A stretch of 64,000 nt of DNA. Origin: JAADHI01 sp964451325. GTDB taxonomy: Bacteria > Nitrospirota > Nitrospiria > SBBL01 > JAADHI01. Shown one piece after another: positions 25,644-35,225 of the stretch; position 1 is the first letter of the stretch, and each line of letters starts with the position of its first letter. The stretch spans positions 1 through 64,000 of the forward strand of contig CAYVHO010000002.1 of assembly GCA_964451325.1 (NCBI GenBank). Direction: 5' to 3'. Both the position numbers and the translations under genes were made by a program. The notes beneath the pieces are model-generated. The model saw only the letters and a program-made list of their open reading frames with translations, was not told the DNA's origin and made no database searches.

Positions 25644-26819
25644 ATGAGACGAAACACACGATATTTTTACCCTATTGTTTTGATTGTCCTTGGACTTTCT
25701 CTTTTTCCTTATTTCCCCTCCGGTTTAGACCCTTCCGCGCAAGCTGAAACCGCCCATACGCTTCACGCAAAACTGAATCAGAAAACGCAGAAAATAAGCG
25801 TCATTCAAAAAATTCGGCACTCGAACAATAAAAAAAGTACACGGGTGGTCATTGACTTAAGTCAAGGGGTCTCCTATGCCGTGACACGTGATCCCTCATC
25901 ACAAACCCTGCTGATTAAGCTGGAAAAAGCAGTGCTCGGAAAGGCCGTAAGAGAGAAATCGGCTTTAACCGTCACGAGCAAGATACTGCAAACAATCGAA
26001 GCCACACAAAAGGGGAGGGAGACGGTGTACATCTCCCTGCGCTATAAAAAATTGGGCACACATAAACATCTGATTTTGGATAAACCTCATCGGCTTGTCA
26101 TTGATCTCTATCCGCCCACAACACCCGCTACCGCCTTCGCGATTAGAACCATTGTCATTGATCCCGGCCACGGGGGAAAAGACCCAGGCGCCAGAAGCCG
26201 AGGCGGCTTAAAGGAAAAAGATATTGCGCTGGATATCTCAAAGCGCTTAAAAAAGCTGCTTGAGACTCGACTCAAAAAGAAAGTCATCATGACGCGTGAC
26301 CGAGACGTCTTTATCAGCCTCAAAAAACGCACACAAATCGCCAATCAGAACAAAGCCGATCTCTTCATCTCCGTGCACATCAATGCCAGCACCTCTCGAA
26401 AATTAAAAGGCATCGAAGTTTATTTGCTGGGTCGCCCCTCCGATAAACGCGCCATGGCCCTGGCCGCCCGTGAAAATGCAGAAACCCATAAAGGCGTCAT
26501 CGACTTTGAAAAAATGATTTTAAATGACTTAGAACGTGATTTCACGAAAAAGGCCTCACTGGAACTCGCGCACTTTACAAATGATGCAATCAAAAAAAAC
26601 CTCATTTCAAAGTACCCCACCAAGGCTTTAGGTGTAAAACGTGCGCCTTTTTACGTGCTCAACCACACGGATATGCCCGCGATTTTGGCCGAAATTTCAT
26701 TTCTCAGTAATCGCAAAGAAGAAAAACGCCTGCGCAGTTCCAAATACCGACAAGCGGCCGCCGAAGCCCTCCTAAAAGGTATTCAAAGCTACATCCGCTC
26801 CGTAGAAACGGCGTCTTAA
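25644..26819 (+). CDS. N-acetylmuramoyl-L-alanine amidase (AmiC-like, AMIN + Amidase_3)
   Basis: It cleaves the amide bond between muramic acid and the stem peptide of septal murein. An N-terminal signal anchor or signal peptide (residues 8-28) is followed by an AMIN domain (about 45-150; RVVIDLSQGVSYAV) and a zinc amidase domain (about 160-390). Zinc-site contexts are IVIDPGHGGKDPGA, KEKDIALDIS (Glu) and ISVHINAS, with catalytic EISFLSN near the end. It is expected in the periplasm, recruited to the septum by AMIN and activated by an EnvC/NlpD-type partner. Followed after 11 bases by truA. Confidence 0.93.
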   Translation: MRRNTRYFYPIVLIVLGLSLFPYFPSGLDPSAQAETAHTLHAKLNQKTQKISVIQKIRHSNNKKSTRVVIDLSQGVSYAVTRDPSSQTLLIKLEKAVLGKAVREKSALTVTSKILQTIEATQKGRETVYISLRYKKLGTHKHLILDKPHRLVIDLYPPTTPATAFAIRTIVIDPGHGGKDPGARSRGGLKEKDIALDISKRLKKLLETRLKKKVIMTRDRDVFISLKKRTQIANQNKADLFISVHINASTSRKLKGIEVYLLGRPSDKRAMALAARENAETHKGVIDFEKMILNDLERDFTKKASLELAHFTNDAIKKNLISKYPTKALGVKRAPFYVLNHTDMPAILAEISFLSNRKEEKRLRSSKYRQAAAEALLKGIQSYIRSVETAS

Positions 26820-26830
26820 GGACATTCTGA

Positions 26831-27565
26831 TTGACCCGTGTTAAATTAAACCTCGCCTATGATGGCAGTGCCTATCACGGCTGGCAGAAACAAACCCAGC
26901 AAAACAGCATTCAAGGCGAACTGGAAACCGCACTGCAACAACTCACACAGAAGCTTGTCCGCGTTACAGGTGCAGGCCGCACCGACGCAGGCGTACACGC
27001 CCTGGGCCAAAGTGCGCATTTTGATACAGACATGTCCCTCTCCCCCTCACGCTGGGTACGCGCCCTCAATGCCCTTCTGCCCGCAGACATTTCTGTAAAT
27101 ACCGCTGAGTTGGTAGAAGGCGACTTTCACGCACGATTTTCAGCCATCGGAAAAACCTACCGATATCAGATCTTAAATGCAAAAGAACATGACCCTCTGA
27201 GTCGTCACCAGCGGCTCCATATTCACGACGACCTCGACCTAAAAAAGATGCGTATGGCCGCAAAGACACTCAGTGGATTGCACTGCTTCACTTCTTTTTG
27301 TGCCGCAGGCTCCGTTGTGCCGGATCACAATATTGATTTGAATCAAATCAATATTCAAAAAACAGGTGATGAAATAAACATCACCCTGAGTGCGCGGCGT
27401 TTTTTAAAATACATGGTGCGCAACATCGTAGGGTTTTTAATTGAGGTCGGACGCAAAAAACGCAGGGCAGATGAGATTCCGGATATCCTCAATGCCTTAG
27501 ACCGCAAAACCGCAGGGCCAACGGCCCCTGCGCACGGCTTGATTTTGCTGGAAGTAAGATATTAA
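26831..27565 (+). CDS. truA: tRNA pseudouridine(38-40) synthase TruA
   Basis: Isomerises uridines in the anticodon arm of tRNAs. Catalytic aspartate D52 lies in GAGRTDAGVHALGQ, and the second-domain motif RRFLKYMVRNIVGFL is intact. Length 244 is typical. Start is TTG at 26831, preceded by AAGGA; the next methionine is far inside the domain. Probably co-transcribed with the amidase. Confidence 0.95.
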   Translation: MTRVKLNLAYDGSAYHGWQKQTQQNSIQGELETALQQLTQKLVRVTGAGRTDAGVHALGQSAHFDTDMSLSPSRWVRALNALLPADISVNTAELVEGDFHARFSAIGKTYRYQILNAKEHDPLSRHQRLHIHDDLDLKKMRMAAKTLSGLHCFTSFCAAGSVVPDHNIDLNQINIQKTGDEINITLSARRFLKYMVRNIVGFLIEVGRKKRRADEIPDILNALDRKTAGPTAPAHGLILLEVRY

Positions 27566-27571
27566 GAGAGT

Positions 27572-27591
27572 ATTCCCGCCTTCGCGAGAAT
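27572..27591. repeat. Hairpin after truA (ATTCCCGCCTTCGCGAGAAT)
   Basis: Imperfect palindrome (ATTC-CGC / GCG-GAAT arms with a small mismatch) resembling the dispersed 'attcccgc..gcgagaat' hairpins found between genes of many proteobacteria. Could act as an mRNA 3' stabiliser. Only one copy is visible in this window. Confidence 0.45.
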
Positions 27592-27624
27592 GACGGCTGT
27601 GTTCTTCAATCGAAAGGAATAAAA

Positions 27625-28212
27625 ATGCATGAGATATTGAATCACAATATTTTTTTGGTCAAAGAACATCTTGGCCTATTCAAGGCTGCAAATAATTACG
27701 ATATTCATGACCCTCAAACAGGAGAAGTCATCATGGAATGTCGAGAAGCGCACCTAGGTCTGATCACAAAACTATTACGCTTCACCGACTACAAACGCAT
27801 GACACCCTTTGATGTACAAATCAAAACACCTGAAGGAAAACAAATCGTTCGTATCACTCGAGGCATCTCCATTTTTTTGTCAAAAGTCACAGTCTTAAAT
27901 GAAAATGATCAGGTCATCGGAGGATTCAAACAAAAGCTCTTCTCAATTGGCGGATCCTTCAGTGTGCTTGATGCCTATGACCGTCCCGTTTGTATGCTCA
28001 AGGGAAAGTGGACCGGCTGGGATTTCAAGTTTATGCAGGGCGAAACCGAGCTTGCACATGTTTCAAAAGAGTGGGCGGGTATCAGGCAAGAGCTCTTTAC
28101 CAGTGCCGATAATTACGCACTCAAAATATCTGAATCCGTCCCAAAAGATGACGCGGTACGACAACTGATTCTGGCGGCGGTAATGTGCATCGACATGGTA
28201 CTGAAGGAGTGA
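27625..28212 (+). CDS. LURP-one-related / phospholipid scramblase-like protein
   Basis: The 195-residue protein fits the Tubby-like beta-barrel family (LURP-one-related, scramblase): repeated short strands, FLVKEHLGLFKAANNYDIHD at the start, KITPEGKQ-like turns, and a C-terminal hydrophobic helix (QLILAAVMCIDMVL) that would thread the barrel. Eukaryotic relatives bind membranes and nucleic acids; the bacterial role is unknown. There is no signal peptide. AAAGGA precedes the ATG. It stands alone between truA and ald. Confidence 0.75.
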   Translation: MHEILNHNIFLVKEHLGLFKAANNYDIHDPQTGEVIMECREAHLGLITKLLRFTDYKRMTPFDVQIKTPEGKQIVRITRGISIFLSKVTVLNENDQVIGGFKQKLFSIGGSFSVLDAYDRPVCMLKGKWTGWDFKFMQGETELAHVSKEWAGIRQELFTSADNYALKISESVPKDDAVRQLILAAVMCIDMVLKE

Positions 28213-28390
28213 CCCTGGAGGAACTTAGGTCTTGAACTTGCCTCCTTACGCGCTGAAACAATTTCAGACCAGAGATACACAGAGGGATTGCCACATCGTC
28301 CAAGAATCAGACATTCGTAAACGCTTGAAAATAAGAATAAAAAAGCACTAAAAGTTCGCATCGTCAGGCCTCAACTTTCGGCCGTTTAAA

Positions 28391-28419
28391 TTGACTTTTC
28401 AAAAAAAAACTGCTAGCTT
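28391..28419 (+). promoter_or_regulatory. Promoter for ald
   Basis: TTGACT at 28391-28396, 17 bases, TAGCTT at 28414-28419. The start codon at 28434 leaves a leader of only about 8 bases. Confidence 0.55.
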
Positions 28420-28433
28420 GCCATCCCATCAAA

Positions 28434-29531
28434 ATGATTATTGGCATCCCAAAAGAAATTAAAGATCAGGAGTTCCGTGTCGGTATCACCCCGGTGGGCG
28501 TCGCCGCGCTTTGTCGGGAGGGACATACACTTCTGATCGAGTCAGGCGCAGGAGAAGGCAGCGACCTTTCTGATGCAGACTACCAACACACAGGGGCAGA
28601 AATTGCCCCTTCAAAGCGATCCCTTTTTGAAAATGCCGAGATGATTATTAAGGTCAAAGAACCGCTGCCGGAAGAATTTGAATTTTTCCATTCCGAGCAA
28701 ATACTTTTGACCTATCTGCATCTTGCTGCAGATCGAACCTTGCTTGATTTTTTGTTGGAAAAAAAGATCACAGCGATTGCCTATGAAACCATTGAGTCCG
28801 ATGATGGCAAACGGCCCTTGCTCAAACCCATGAGCGAAATCGCAGGTCGCATGGCCGTTTTGCTCGGCGTGCGATTTTTAACAAAAACCGAAGGGGGTTG
28901 TGGCCTATTGCTTTCAGGGGTCGCCGGGGTTGAAAAGGGAAAAGTTACGGTCATTGGCGGAGGCATCGTTGGGAAAAATGCAGCACAGGTGGCATTGGCT
29001 CTGGGCGCAGAAGTGACTGTTTTTGAAGAAAATTCGGCTCAACGTTCTTATTTGCATGATTATTTCAAAGGGGCTGTGGTCACCCTGCCGCCTTATCCCG
29101 ACATGCTTGCAGCATCACTGAAAAACAGTCACTTGGTCATTGGCGCTGTCTCCATAACGGGCGATAAAGCCCCCCACTTGGTCACCCGGAAAATGATTTC
29201 AGAGATGCGTAAAGGTTCCGTCGTCGTGGATGTCGCGATTGACCAGGGCGGATGTTTTGAAACCGCTCGAAAAACATCCCACTCGGATCCGGTTTATGTC
29301 GTGGATGGCGTCATTCACTATTGTGTCGCCAATATTCCAGGGATTGTTCCTAAAACGGCCACCTTTGCACTCTCAAACGAAACATTTCCTTACATTCATA
29401 AAATTGCCACACTTGGCTTTGAAGCGGCAACTGCATCCGATATTGGCCTCAAAAAAGGCGTCAATGTACATGCGGGGAAGATCGCCTATTCTGCCGTTGC
29501 AGAAGCATTTAACTTAGCCATGGAATCATAG
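28434..29531 (+). CDS. ald: Alanine dehydrogenase
   Basis: NAD-dependent interconversion of alanine with pyruvate and ammonia. The 365-residue protein shows the family landmarks MIIGIPKEIKDQEFRVG at the N-terminus, MIIKVKEPLPEEF (substrate lysine), TYLHLAAD (catalytic His) and the Rossmann motif VIGGGIVGKNAA around residue 180. Length is typical (360-375). It directly precedes a tRNA-Pro gene, three bases after its stop. Confidence 0.95.
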   Translation: MIIGIPKEIKDQEFRVGITPVGVAALCREGHTLLIESGAGEGSDLSDADYQHTGAEIAPSKRSLFENAEMIIKVKEPLPEEFEFFHSEQILLTYLHLAADRTLLDFLLEKKITAIAYETIESDDGKRPLLKPMSEIAGRMAVLLGVRFLTKTEGGCGLLLSGVAGVEKGKVTVIGGGIVGKNAAQVALALGAEVTVFEENSAQRSYLHDYFKGAVVTLPPYPDMLAASLKNSHLVIGAVSITGDKAPHLVTRKMISEMRKGSVVVDVAIDQGGCFETARKTSHSDPVYVVDGVIHYCVANIPGIVPKTATFALSNETFPYIHKIATLGFEAATASDIGLKKGVNVHAGKIAYSAVAEAFNLAMES

Positions 29532-29534
29532 AGT

Positions 29535-29611
<77 letters not shown>

Positions 29612-29689
29612 GGATTCACTGTAATGAAGGATCAATCTAAACAAACTAAGATCGCAGCCGCCCATCTCTTGCTTGGCAGACAGGTTCAA

Positions 29690-29735
29690 GGAGGCGGGTT
29701 TCGGGGACAAGGGAGAGATTGCCCCAAACGCCTCC
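29690..29735 (+). promoter_or_regulatory. Long hairpin in the leader of the sigma-factor gene
   Basis: GGAGGCG at 29690-29696 pairs with CGCCTCC at 29729-29735, and an inner TTT-GGGG pairs with CCCC-AAA, with small bulges. It lies 55 bases before the sigma-factor start with no U tract, so it is more likely a structured leader or processing site than a terminator. Confidence 0.4.
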
Positions 29736-29789
29736 ATACGGTATAGTAGATAGTCTACGGCAGGATATACCCTCTATGAGAGATGAATA

Positions 29790-30764
29790 ATGGATAACGA
29801 GTGGGTTCAGGAAAGCGGAGTTGAAGAGGAAAATGCCGAAGGGACCAGCACGACTTCGGCAGAAACCTTTCCAAATTTAGACTCAGAAAATACCCAGGAA
29901 GCGGCCCCTGAACCTGCGGAACAGCAGGAACAACCTGCCGGGGATGCTGTAAAATCCTACCTCAGAAACATTCGACGCAGCAAACTACTGACCTTTAAGG
30001 ACGAAGTAGAGCTTGCCAAACGTATTTTAAAGGGCGATGAATCCGCGCGACAGCGCATGATTGAATCCAACCTTCGCCTCGTTGTCAGCATCGGAAAACG
30101 TTATTTAAACAGAGGCCTGCCTTTTTCAGACATTATTGAAGAGGGCAATATCGGGCTCATCAAAGCCGTTGAAAAATACAACCACGAAAAAGGCTTCCGT
30201 TTTTCAACCTATGCCTCCTGGTGGATTCGACAATCCATTGAGCGTGCCATCATCAATCAAGGCAAACTCATTCGCCTACCGGTGCATGTTGTTGAGCGGG
30301 TCAATAACTATCTTGGGCATTTAGACGACCTTGTTCAAGAATTGGGACGTGAACCCGAAGTCATCGAAATTTCAAAAAAAATGAAAATGAAGGAAAAAGA
30401 TATTGATGGCATTCAGCGACTCATGCGCAAGACCTATTCCCTGGACAGCCCCATTGCAAGTGGGAAAACCATCTCACTTAAAGACGTTATCGAAGACACC
30501 AAACAAGTCTCCCCGGCAACACGTGCCGAAGGAGTTCAACGACGAGAAGGACTTACAAACTGGCTGGCCCAACTCAACCCCAATGAACGAAAAGTGATTG
30601 TCCTTCGATTTGGCCTGCAAGGCGATGAACCCAATACCCTGGAGCAAATCGGAAAAGTCTTTGGTTTAACCCGCGAACGTGTGCGTCAAATCGAAGCCGT
30701 TGCCCTCCGAAAACTCCGCAACATCATCTCGGAAAAATCCATACAAGCTCATGAAATTCTTTAA
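29790..30764 (+). CDS. Sigma-70 family factor, group 2 (RpoS-like)
   Basis: The 324-residue protein has an acidic, Glu/Gln-rich N-terminus (residues 1-50) in place of the long region 1.1 and spacer of RpoD. Then come regions 1.2 and 2 (RLVVSIGKRYLNRGLPFSDI; STYASWWIRQSIERAI), region 3 (RLPVHVVERVNNYL) and region 4 with the -35 helix-turn-helix (TLEQIGKVFGLTRERVRQIE). The size and the sequence around GKLIRLPVHVVE resemble RpoS-type general stress or stationary-phase factors. It could be an alternative housekeeping paralogue; RpoD itself is not in the window. Confidence 0.85.
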   Translation: MDNEWVQESGVEEENAEGTSTTSAETFPNLDSENTQEAAPEPAEQQEQPAGDAVKSYLRNIRRSKLLTFKDEVELAKRILKGDESARQRMIESNLRLVVSIGKRYLNRGLPFSDIIEEGNIGLIKAVEKYNHEKGFRFSTYASWWIRQSIERAIINQGKLIRLPVHVVERVNNYLGHLDDLVQELGREPEVIEISKKMKMKEKDIDGIQRLMRKTYSLDSPIASGKTISLKDVIEDTKQVSPATRAEGVQRREGLTNWLAQLNPNERKVIVLRFGLQGDEPNTLEQIGKVFGLTRERVRQIEAVALRKLRNIISEKSIQAHEIL

Positions 30765-30836
30765 TACATTGTTCTTTTTTAGAGTCTTTCTCTGTCCTCC
30801 ACCTTCTCTCACGCTATCCGTTTAAGGGGATCTGCT

Positions 30837-31352
30837 TTGGATTTAAAATCAAAAATTCGTGCTGTGCCTGATTTTCCCAAACCCGGCATTCTTTTTTATG
30901 ACATCACCACCCTTTTGGCTGACCCTGAGGCCTTCCGTACGGTTATTGATCGTCTTGCTGAGCCTTATGCCAATCAAAAAATCGATAAAATCGTCGGGAT
31001 TGAATCGCGCGGGTTTATTTTTGGCGCGCCTCTGTCAGAACGCCTAAACGTCGGTTTTGTCCCCGTGCGAAAACCCGGGAAGCTGCCTTCAGACTTTATT
31101 GAAGAATCATACGATCTTGAATACGGTTCCAATACACTCTGTATTCACAAAGACGCTGTTTCTCCGGGTGAACGTGTGCTTGTCATCGACGATCTGCTTG
31201 CAACAGGTGGCACGATGGCCGCCACAGCAAAACTCATCCAGCGACTTGAAGGTGAGATTGTCTCACTTGCCTGTGTCATCGAATTACTTTTTTTAAACGG
31301 TAGAGAAAAACTCAAGGGACATCCTGTTTTTTCTTTGCTGACTTACACCTAA
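30837..31352 (+). CDS. apt: Adenine phosphoribosyltransferase
   Basis: Salvages adenine to AMP with PRPP. The 171-residue protein carries the PRPP loop VLVIDDLLATGGTMAA around residue 120 and the N-terminal DFPKPGILFYDITTLL typical of Apt. TTG start at 30837 with AAGGGG upstream. It follows the sigma-factor gene by 72 bases and precedes the copper chaperone by 14. Confidence 0.95.
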   Translation: MDLKSKIRAVPDFPKPGILFYDITTLLADPEAFRTVIDRLAEPYANQKIDKIVGIESRGFIFGAPLSERLNVGFVPVRKPGKLPSDFIEESYDLEYGSNTLCIHKDAVSPGERVLVIDDLLATGGTMAATAKLIQRLEGEIVSLACVIELLFLNGREKLKGHPVFSLLTYT

Positions 31353-31366
31353 TCAGGAAAGCAAGT

Positions 31367-31579
31367 ATGGTAAAAACAACCCTCAATATTGAAGGCATGA
31401 CCTGTGATCACTGTGTTGGCAGTGTGACAAAAATATTAGAAAATTTCTCTGGTATTACTGAAGTCACTGTGAGTTTAGCGGAAAATACCGCAACCGTTTC
31501 TTACGATGAAAACAAGACAAGCCTCTCTGAAATGTCAAAAGCCATCGAAGACGATGGCTTTACCGTCAAAAACCCATAA
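31367..31579 (+). CDS. Heavy-metal-associated (CopZ-like) copper chaperone
   Basis: A single 70-residue HMA domain with the metal loop GMTCDHCVGS (C13, C16) in the ferredoxin-like fold. Such proteins carry Cu(I) to P-type ATPases. No copper ATPase or CueR-like regulator is nearby, so its partner must lie elsewhere; mercury or other soft metals are possible. It is probably on the apt transcript. Confidence 0.9.
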   Translation: MVKTTLNIEGMTCDHCVGSVTKILENFSGITEVTVSLAENTATVSYDENKTSLSEMSKAIEDDGFTVKNP

Positions 31580-31663
31580 TCCCTCGATCACTCAAACGAT
31601 TCCAAACCCCTTAGATCTTCCCCCTCAAATCAGCAATCGCAGGATTTGCGTTCCCATAAGGAC

Positions 31664-31692
31664 TTGACGATTTTACCCCATCGTCCTAGAAT
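31664..31692 (+). promoter_or_regulatory. Promoter for dnaE, apparently giving leaderless mRNA
   Basis: TTGACG at 31664-31669, 17 bases, TAGAAT at 31687-31692. The dnaE ATG is at 31699, exactly where transcription should begin, and no ribosome binding site precedes it. Confidence 0.65.
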
Positions 31693-31698
31693 ACCCGG

Positions 31699-34600
31699 AT
31701 GTTACAACAGGAATTTGTTCATCTTCATCTCCATACCGAATACAGTTTGCTCGACGGGGCCAATCGGGTTTCCCCGCTCATTTCCTCCGCAAAAAACTTC
31801 AACATGCCCGCCCTTGCGATTACCGATCATGGCAATCTTTTTGGGGCGATTGAGTTTTACCAAAAAGCCAAAAAAGGCGGCGTAAAACCCATTATCGGTT
31901 GTGAAGCCTATCTCGCCCCTCGAAGCCGTTTTGACAAACAGGGACACGGGGCAAATTCGGATGATTACAATACGGCCATCGCCTCAAACCCTTATTACCA
32001 CTTAATTTTATTGGCCTCAAACCTCACAGGCTATAAAAACCTGATGAAGTTGGTCTCTCTCGCGAACTTAGAAGGGTTTTATTACAAACCCCGAATCGAC
32101 AAAGAGATCTTGGAAAAATATGCCGAGGGTTTGATCGGGCTTTCCGGCTGTCTGCGAGGGGAAATTCCCTATTTATTGGCGCGAAATATGGAAAAAGAGG
32201 CCTATGATGCGGCCGATGATTACCAGCATATTTTTGGAAAAGAAAACTTTTTCATTGAAATTCAGGACAATGGACTTGATCTTCAGGTCAATGTAAATAA
32301 GAAACTTGTTGATCTCGCCGCCAAAAAAAACATTCGGATTGTTGCAACCAATGACTGTCATTACCTGCACAAAGAAGATGCACATGCCCACGACATCATG
32401 CTTTGTCTTCAGACCGGGAAAACAGTCAACATGCCCAACCGCATGCGTTTTGAAACCAAAGAACTTTATTTAAAATCAGGCGAAGAAATGGCGAAGGCCT
32501 TCGCCGAAATTCCGCAGTCGATCACAAACACCCTGAGGATTGCGGACATGGTGGATTTGGATCTCACCTTTGGCAAGGCCCACATGCCCAATTATCAGCC
32601 ACCCGCGGGCATGACACTTGAAACCTACTTAAGTGAGTTGAGCGAAAAAGGACTTTCCCGGCGTTTGGAACAATTGAACGGAAGCGCGGCGACACAACGG
32701 CCTTTGTATGAGACCCGCCTGAAATACGAACTCGACATCATCAACCAAATGGGTTATCCGGGTTATTTCCTGATTGTATGGGACATCATCAATTATGCCC
32801 GCCAGAGTCGTATTCCCGTTGGCCCCGGTCGTGGATCTGCGGCAGGAAGTCTTGTGGCTTATGCCCTGGGCATTACCGATATCGACCCTATTTCTAACGG
32901 TTTGATTTTTGAGCGATTTTTAAACCCGGAACGGGTCTCGCTGCCGGACATCGACATGGATTTCTGCATGGATCGGCGTGAAGAGGTCATGCGTTATGTC
33001 ACGGAAAAATATGGCTCAGATCATGTCTGCCAAATTATCACTTTTGGCACAATGGCCGCAAAAGGCGCTTTGCGTGACGTGGGTCGTGTACTTGAAGTGC
33101 CTTATGCCGATGTCGACCGTCTCGCAAAGCTTGTGCCCAATACCCTCAATATCACCTTGGATGAAGCACTCGCACAAGAACCAAAGTTTGAAGAAGAAAA
33201 AAAGAACAACCCCAAAATAGTCGAACTCATTGATCTCGCTAAACAGTTAGAAGGTCTTTCCCGCCATGCCTCAACTCATGCGGCAGGCGTCGTCATCTCA
33301 AACAGCCCTTTAACCGACCATGTACCACTTTATCGGGGCAGCAAAGGTGAAACGGTCACACAATATCCCATGGGCGATATTGAAAAAATCGGCCTGATTA
33401 AGTTTGACTTTTTAGGTTTGCGCACCCTAACCGTCATTGATATCGCGCTTAAAATGATCCATAAAAAACATCGCGATACAAAAAACGGCGAAACACCCCT
33501 TGAGGCCTCAGCCATCCCTCTGACCGACGTCGAAACTTACGCCCTGCTGGGCTCTGGAGAGACTACGGGTATTTTTCAATTGGAAAGTCCCGGCATGCGT
33601 GACCTTTTAATCAAGATGCAGCCTGAAAATTTTGCCGATGTCACGGCCATTTTAGCCCTTTATCGTCCGGGTCCCATTGGCAGTGGCATGGTGGACGATT
33701 TCATCAAAAGAAAGCAGGGCAAAAAGAAGATCAAGTACGACCATCCCAAACTTGCGGACATTCTCAAAGAAACCTATGGCGTGATTGTTTATCAGGAACA
33801 AGTGATGAAAATCGCAAACGTCATGGCCGGATTTTCATTGGGAGAAGCCGACTTACTGCGTCGCGCGATGGGAAAAAAGAAGGTCGAAGAAATGGCCGCA
33901 CAGAAGGTGCTTTTTATCGAAAGGGCTGTTGCGCTCAAGGTCACCGCAGCAAAAGCGGAGAAGGTTTTTGATCTGATGGAGTACTTTGCAGGTTACGGTT
34001 TTAACAAATCGCATTCTGCGGCTTATGCACTCATCACCTTTCAAACGGCCTATCTGAAACGCCATCATCCCGCAGAATTCATGGCGGCCCTGCTCTCCTG
34101 TGAAATGGGCAATTCGGACAAAGTGGTAAACTATATTACCGAATGTCGTCGTATGGACATTGAAATTTTACCACCCGATGTGAATGAAAGTGAAAAAGGC
34201 TTTACCGTCGTGCCGGGGGGCATCCGTTTTGGTTTGGCTGCGATTAAGAATGTGGGTGGCGGTGCAGTGGATTCGATTTTAGAAGCCCGGGAGAAAAGCG
34301 GCCATTTTTCTTCTCTCTTTGATTTTTGTCGTAAAATTGACCTGCGTCGTACAAACAAACGGGTCATCGAAGCCTTGATCAAATGCGGTGCCTTTGATGC
34401 GACAAAAGCAAAACGCTCGGCCTTGACGGAGGTCATGGAACAGGCAACGACCTTAGCACTTTTGCATAAAAAAGAGATCGATAGCGGTCAATTGTCTATT
34501 TTCGGGGGAGGCGTGTCTTCTGAGCCTGTTGATCCGCCCCTGCCAGAAATAAAAGAATGGGACGACCGGGAAATTGCCAAACTTGAAAAAGAGGCCATCG

Positions 34601-35199
34601 GATTTTACATCACCACACATCCCTTAAGCCCTTATGAAGACTTAATGAAAAAACGCTCGGTGACGAAGAGTAACGCACTTTCGGACATCAGCGATGATCG
34701 TGAACTGCGTATTTGTGGCATGGTCATTCAAAAACGTGTGGCAACCACAAAACGTGGAGACAAAATGGCCTACCTCCGCATCGAAGACCTGGTCGGAAGT
34801 GTTGAGGTCATTGTTTTTCCAGAGCTTTATCGTGCATCTGCCGCGCTATTTGATCAAGATATCCCCTTAATGATTACCGGGACCTTGGATCAGGGCGACC
34901 GCGGACTTAAGCTCAAAGCCACCATCGTTTTGCCCTTGGAAAAGAAAAAAATATTAACGATTATTCTTTCGGATACACAGGTCGTACCCGGGGATATCAC
35001 GGATTTAAAGACACTTTTGCAGCGATTTACGGGTAATCTGCCTGTTTTTCTAAAGATACGACTTGCAGAAGGTGCACGATTTGCGACAGAATTAACCATT
35101 GCCCTTGATTCCCATCTCAAGGTAGATGGCTCGAATGCATTAAAGACCGAGCTTACCAAGATGTTCGGTCAGGACGCTGTGATTTTTGAAGGCTGTTGA
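31699..35199 (+). CDS. dnaE: DNA polymerase III alpha subunit
   Basis: The replicative polymerase core, 1166 residues, usual for DnaE1. An N-terminal PHP domain (FVHLHLHTEYSLLDGANRV) is followed by the C-family palm with PDIDMDF at residues 416-422 carrying two catalytic aspartates, and GPGRGSAAGSLVAY just before it. A helix-hairpin-helix region and an OB domain (RIEDLVGSVEVIVFP, about residue 1035) end the protein. It is followed by accA with a 26-base gap. Confidence 0.97.
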   Translation: MLQQEFVHLHLHTEYSLLDGANRVSPLISSAKNFNMPALAITDHGNLFGAIEFYQKAKKGGVKPIIGCEAYLAPRSRFDKQGHGANSDDYNTAIASNPYYHLILLASNLTGYKNLMKLVSLANLEGFYYKPRIDKEILEKYAEGLIGLSGCLRGEIPYLLARNMEKEAYDAADDYQHIFGKENFFIEIQDNGLDLQVNVNKKLVDLAAKKNIRIVATNDCHYLHKEDAHAHDIMLCLQTGKTVNMPNRMRFETKELYLKSGEEMAKAFAEIPQSITNTLRIADMVDLDLTFGKAHMPNYQPPAGMTLETYLSELSEKGLSRRLEQLNGSAATQRPLYETRLKYELDIINQMGYPGYFLIVWDIINYARQSRIPVGPGRGSAAGSLVAYALGITDIDPISNGLIFERFLNPERVSLPDIDMDFCMDRREEVMRYVTEKYGSDHVCQIITFGTMAAKGALRDVGRVLEVPYADVDRLAKLVPNTLNITLDEALAQEPKFEEEKKNNPKIVELIDLAKQLEGLSRHASTHAAGVVISNSPLTDHVPLYRGSKGETVTQYPMGDIEKIGLIKFDFLGLRTLTVIDIALKMIHKKHRDTKNGETPLEASAIPLTDVETYALLGSGETTGIFQLESPGMRDLLIKMQPENFADVTAILALYRPGPIGSGMVDDFIKRKQGKKKIKYDHPKLADILKETYGVIVYQEQVMKIANVMAGFSLGEADLLRRAMGKKKVEEMAAQKVLFIERAVALKVTAAKAEKVFDLMEYFAGYGFNKSHSAAYALITFQTAYLKRHHPAEFMAALLSCEMGNSDKVVNYITECRRMDIEILPPDVNESEKGFTVVPGGIRFGLAAIKNVGGGAVDSILEAREKSGHFSSLFDFCRKIDLRRTNKRVIEALIKCGAFDATKAKRSALTEVMEQATTLALLHKKEIDSGQLSIFGGGVSSEPVDPPLPEIKEWDDREIAKLEKEAIGFYITTHPLSPYEDLMKKRSVTKSNALSDISDDRELRICGMVIQKRVATTKRGDKMAYLRIEDLVGSVEVIVFPELYRASAALFDQDIPLMITGTLDQGDRGLKLKATIVLPLEKKKILTIILSDTQVVPGDITDLKTLLQRFTGNLPVFLKIRLAEGARFATELTIALDSHLKVDGSNALKTELTKMFGQDAVIFEGC

Positions 35200-35225
35200 G
35201 CGAGTTTCTCTATTTAGAGGTGAAC

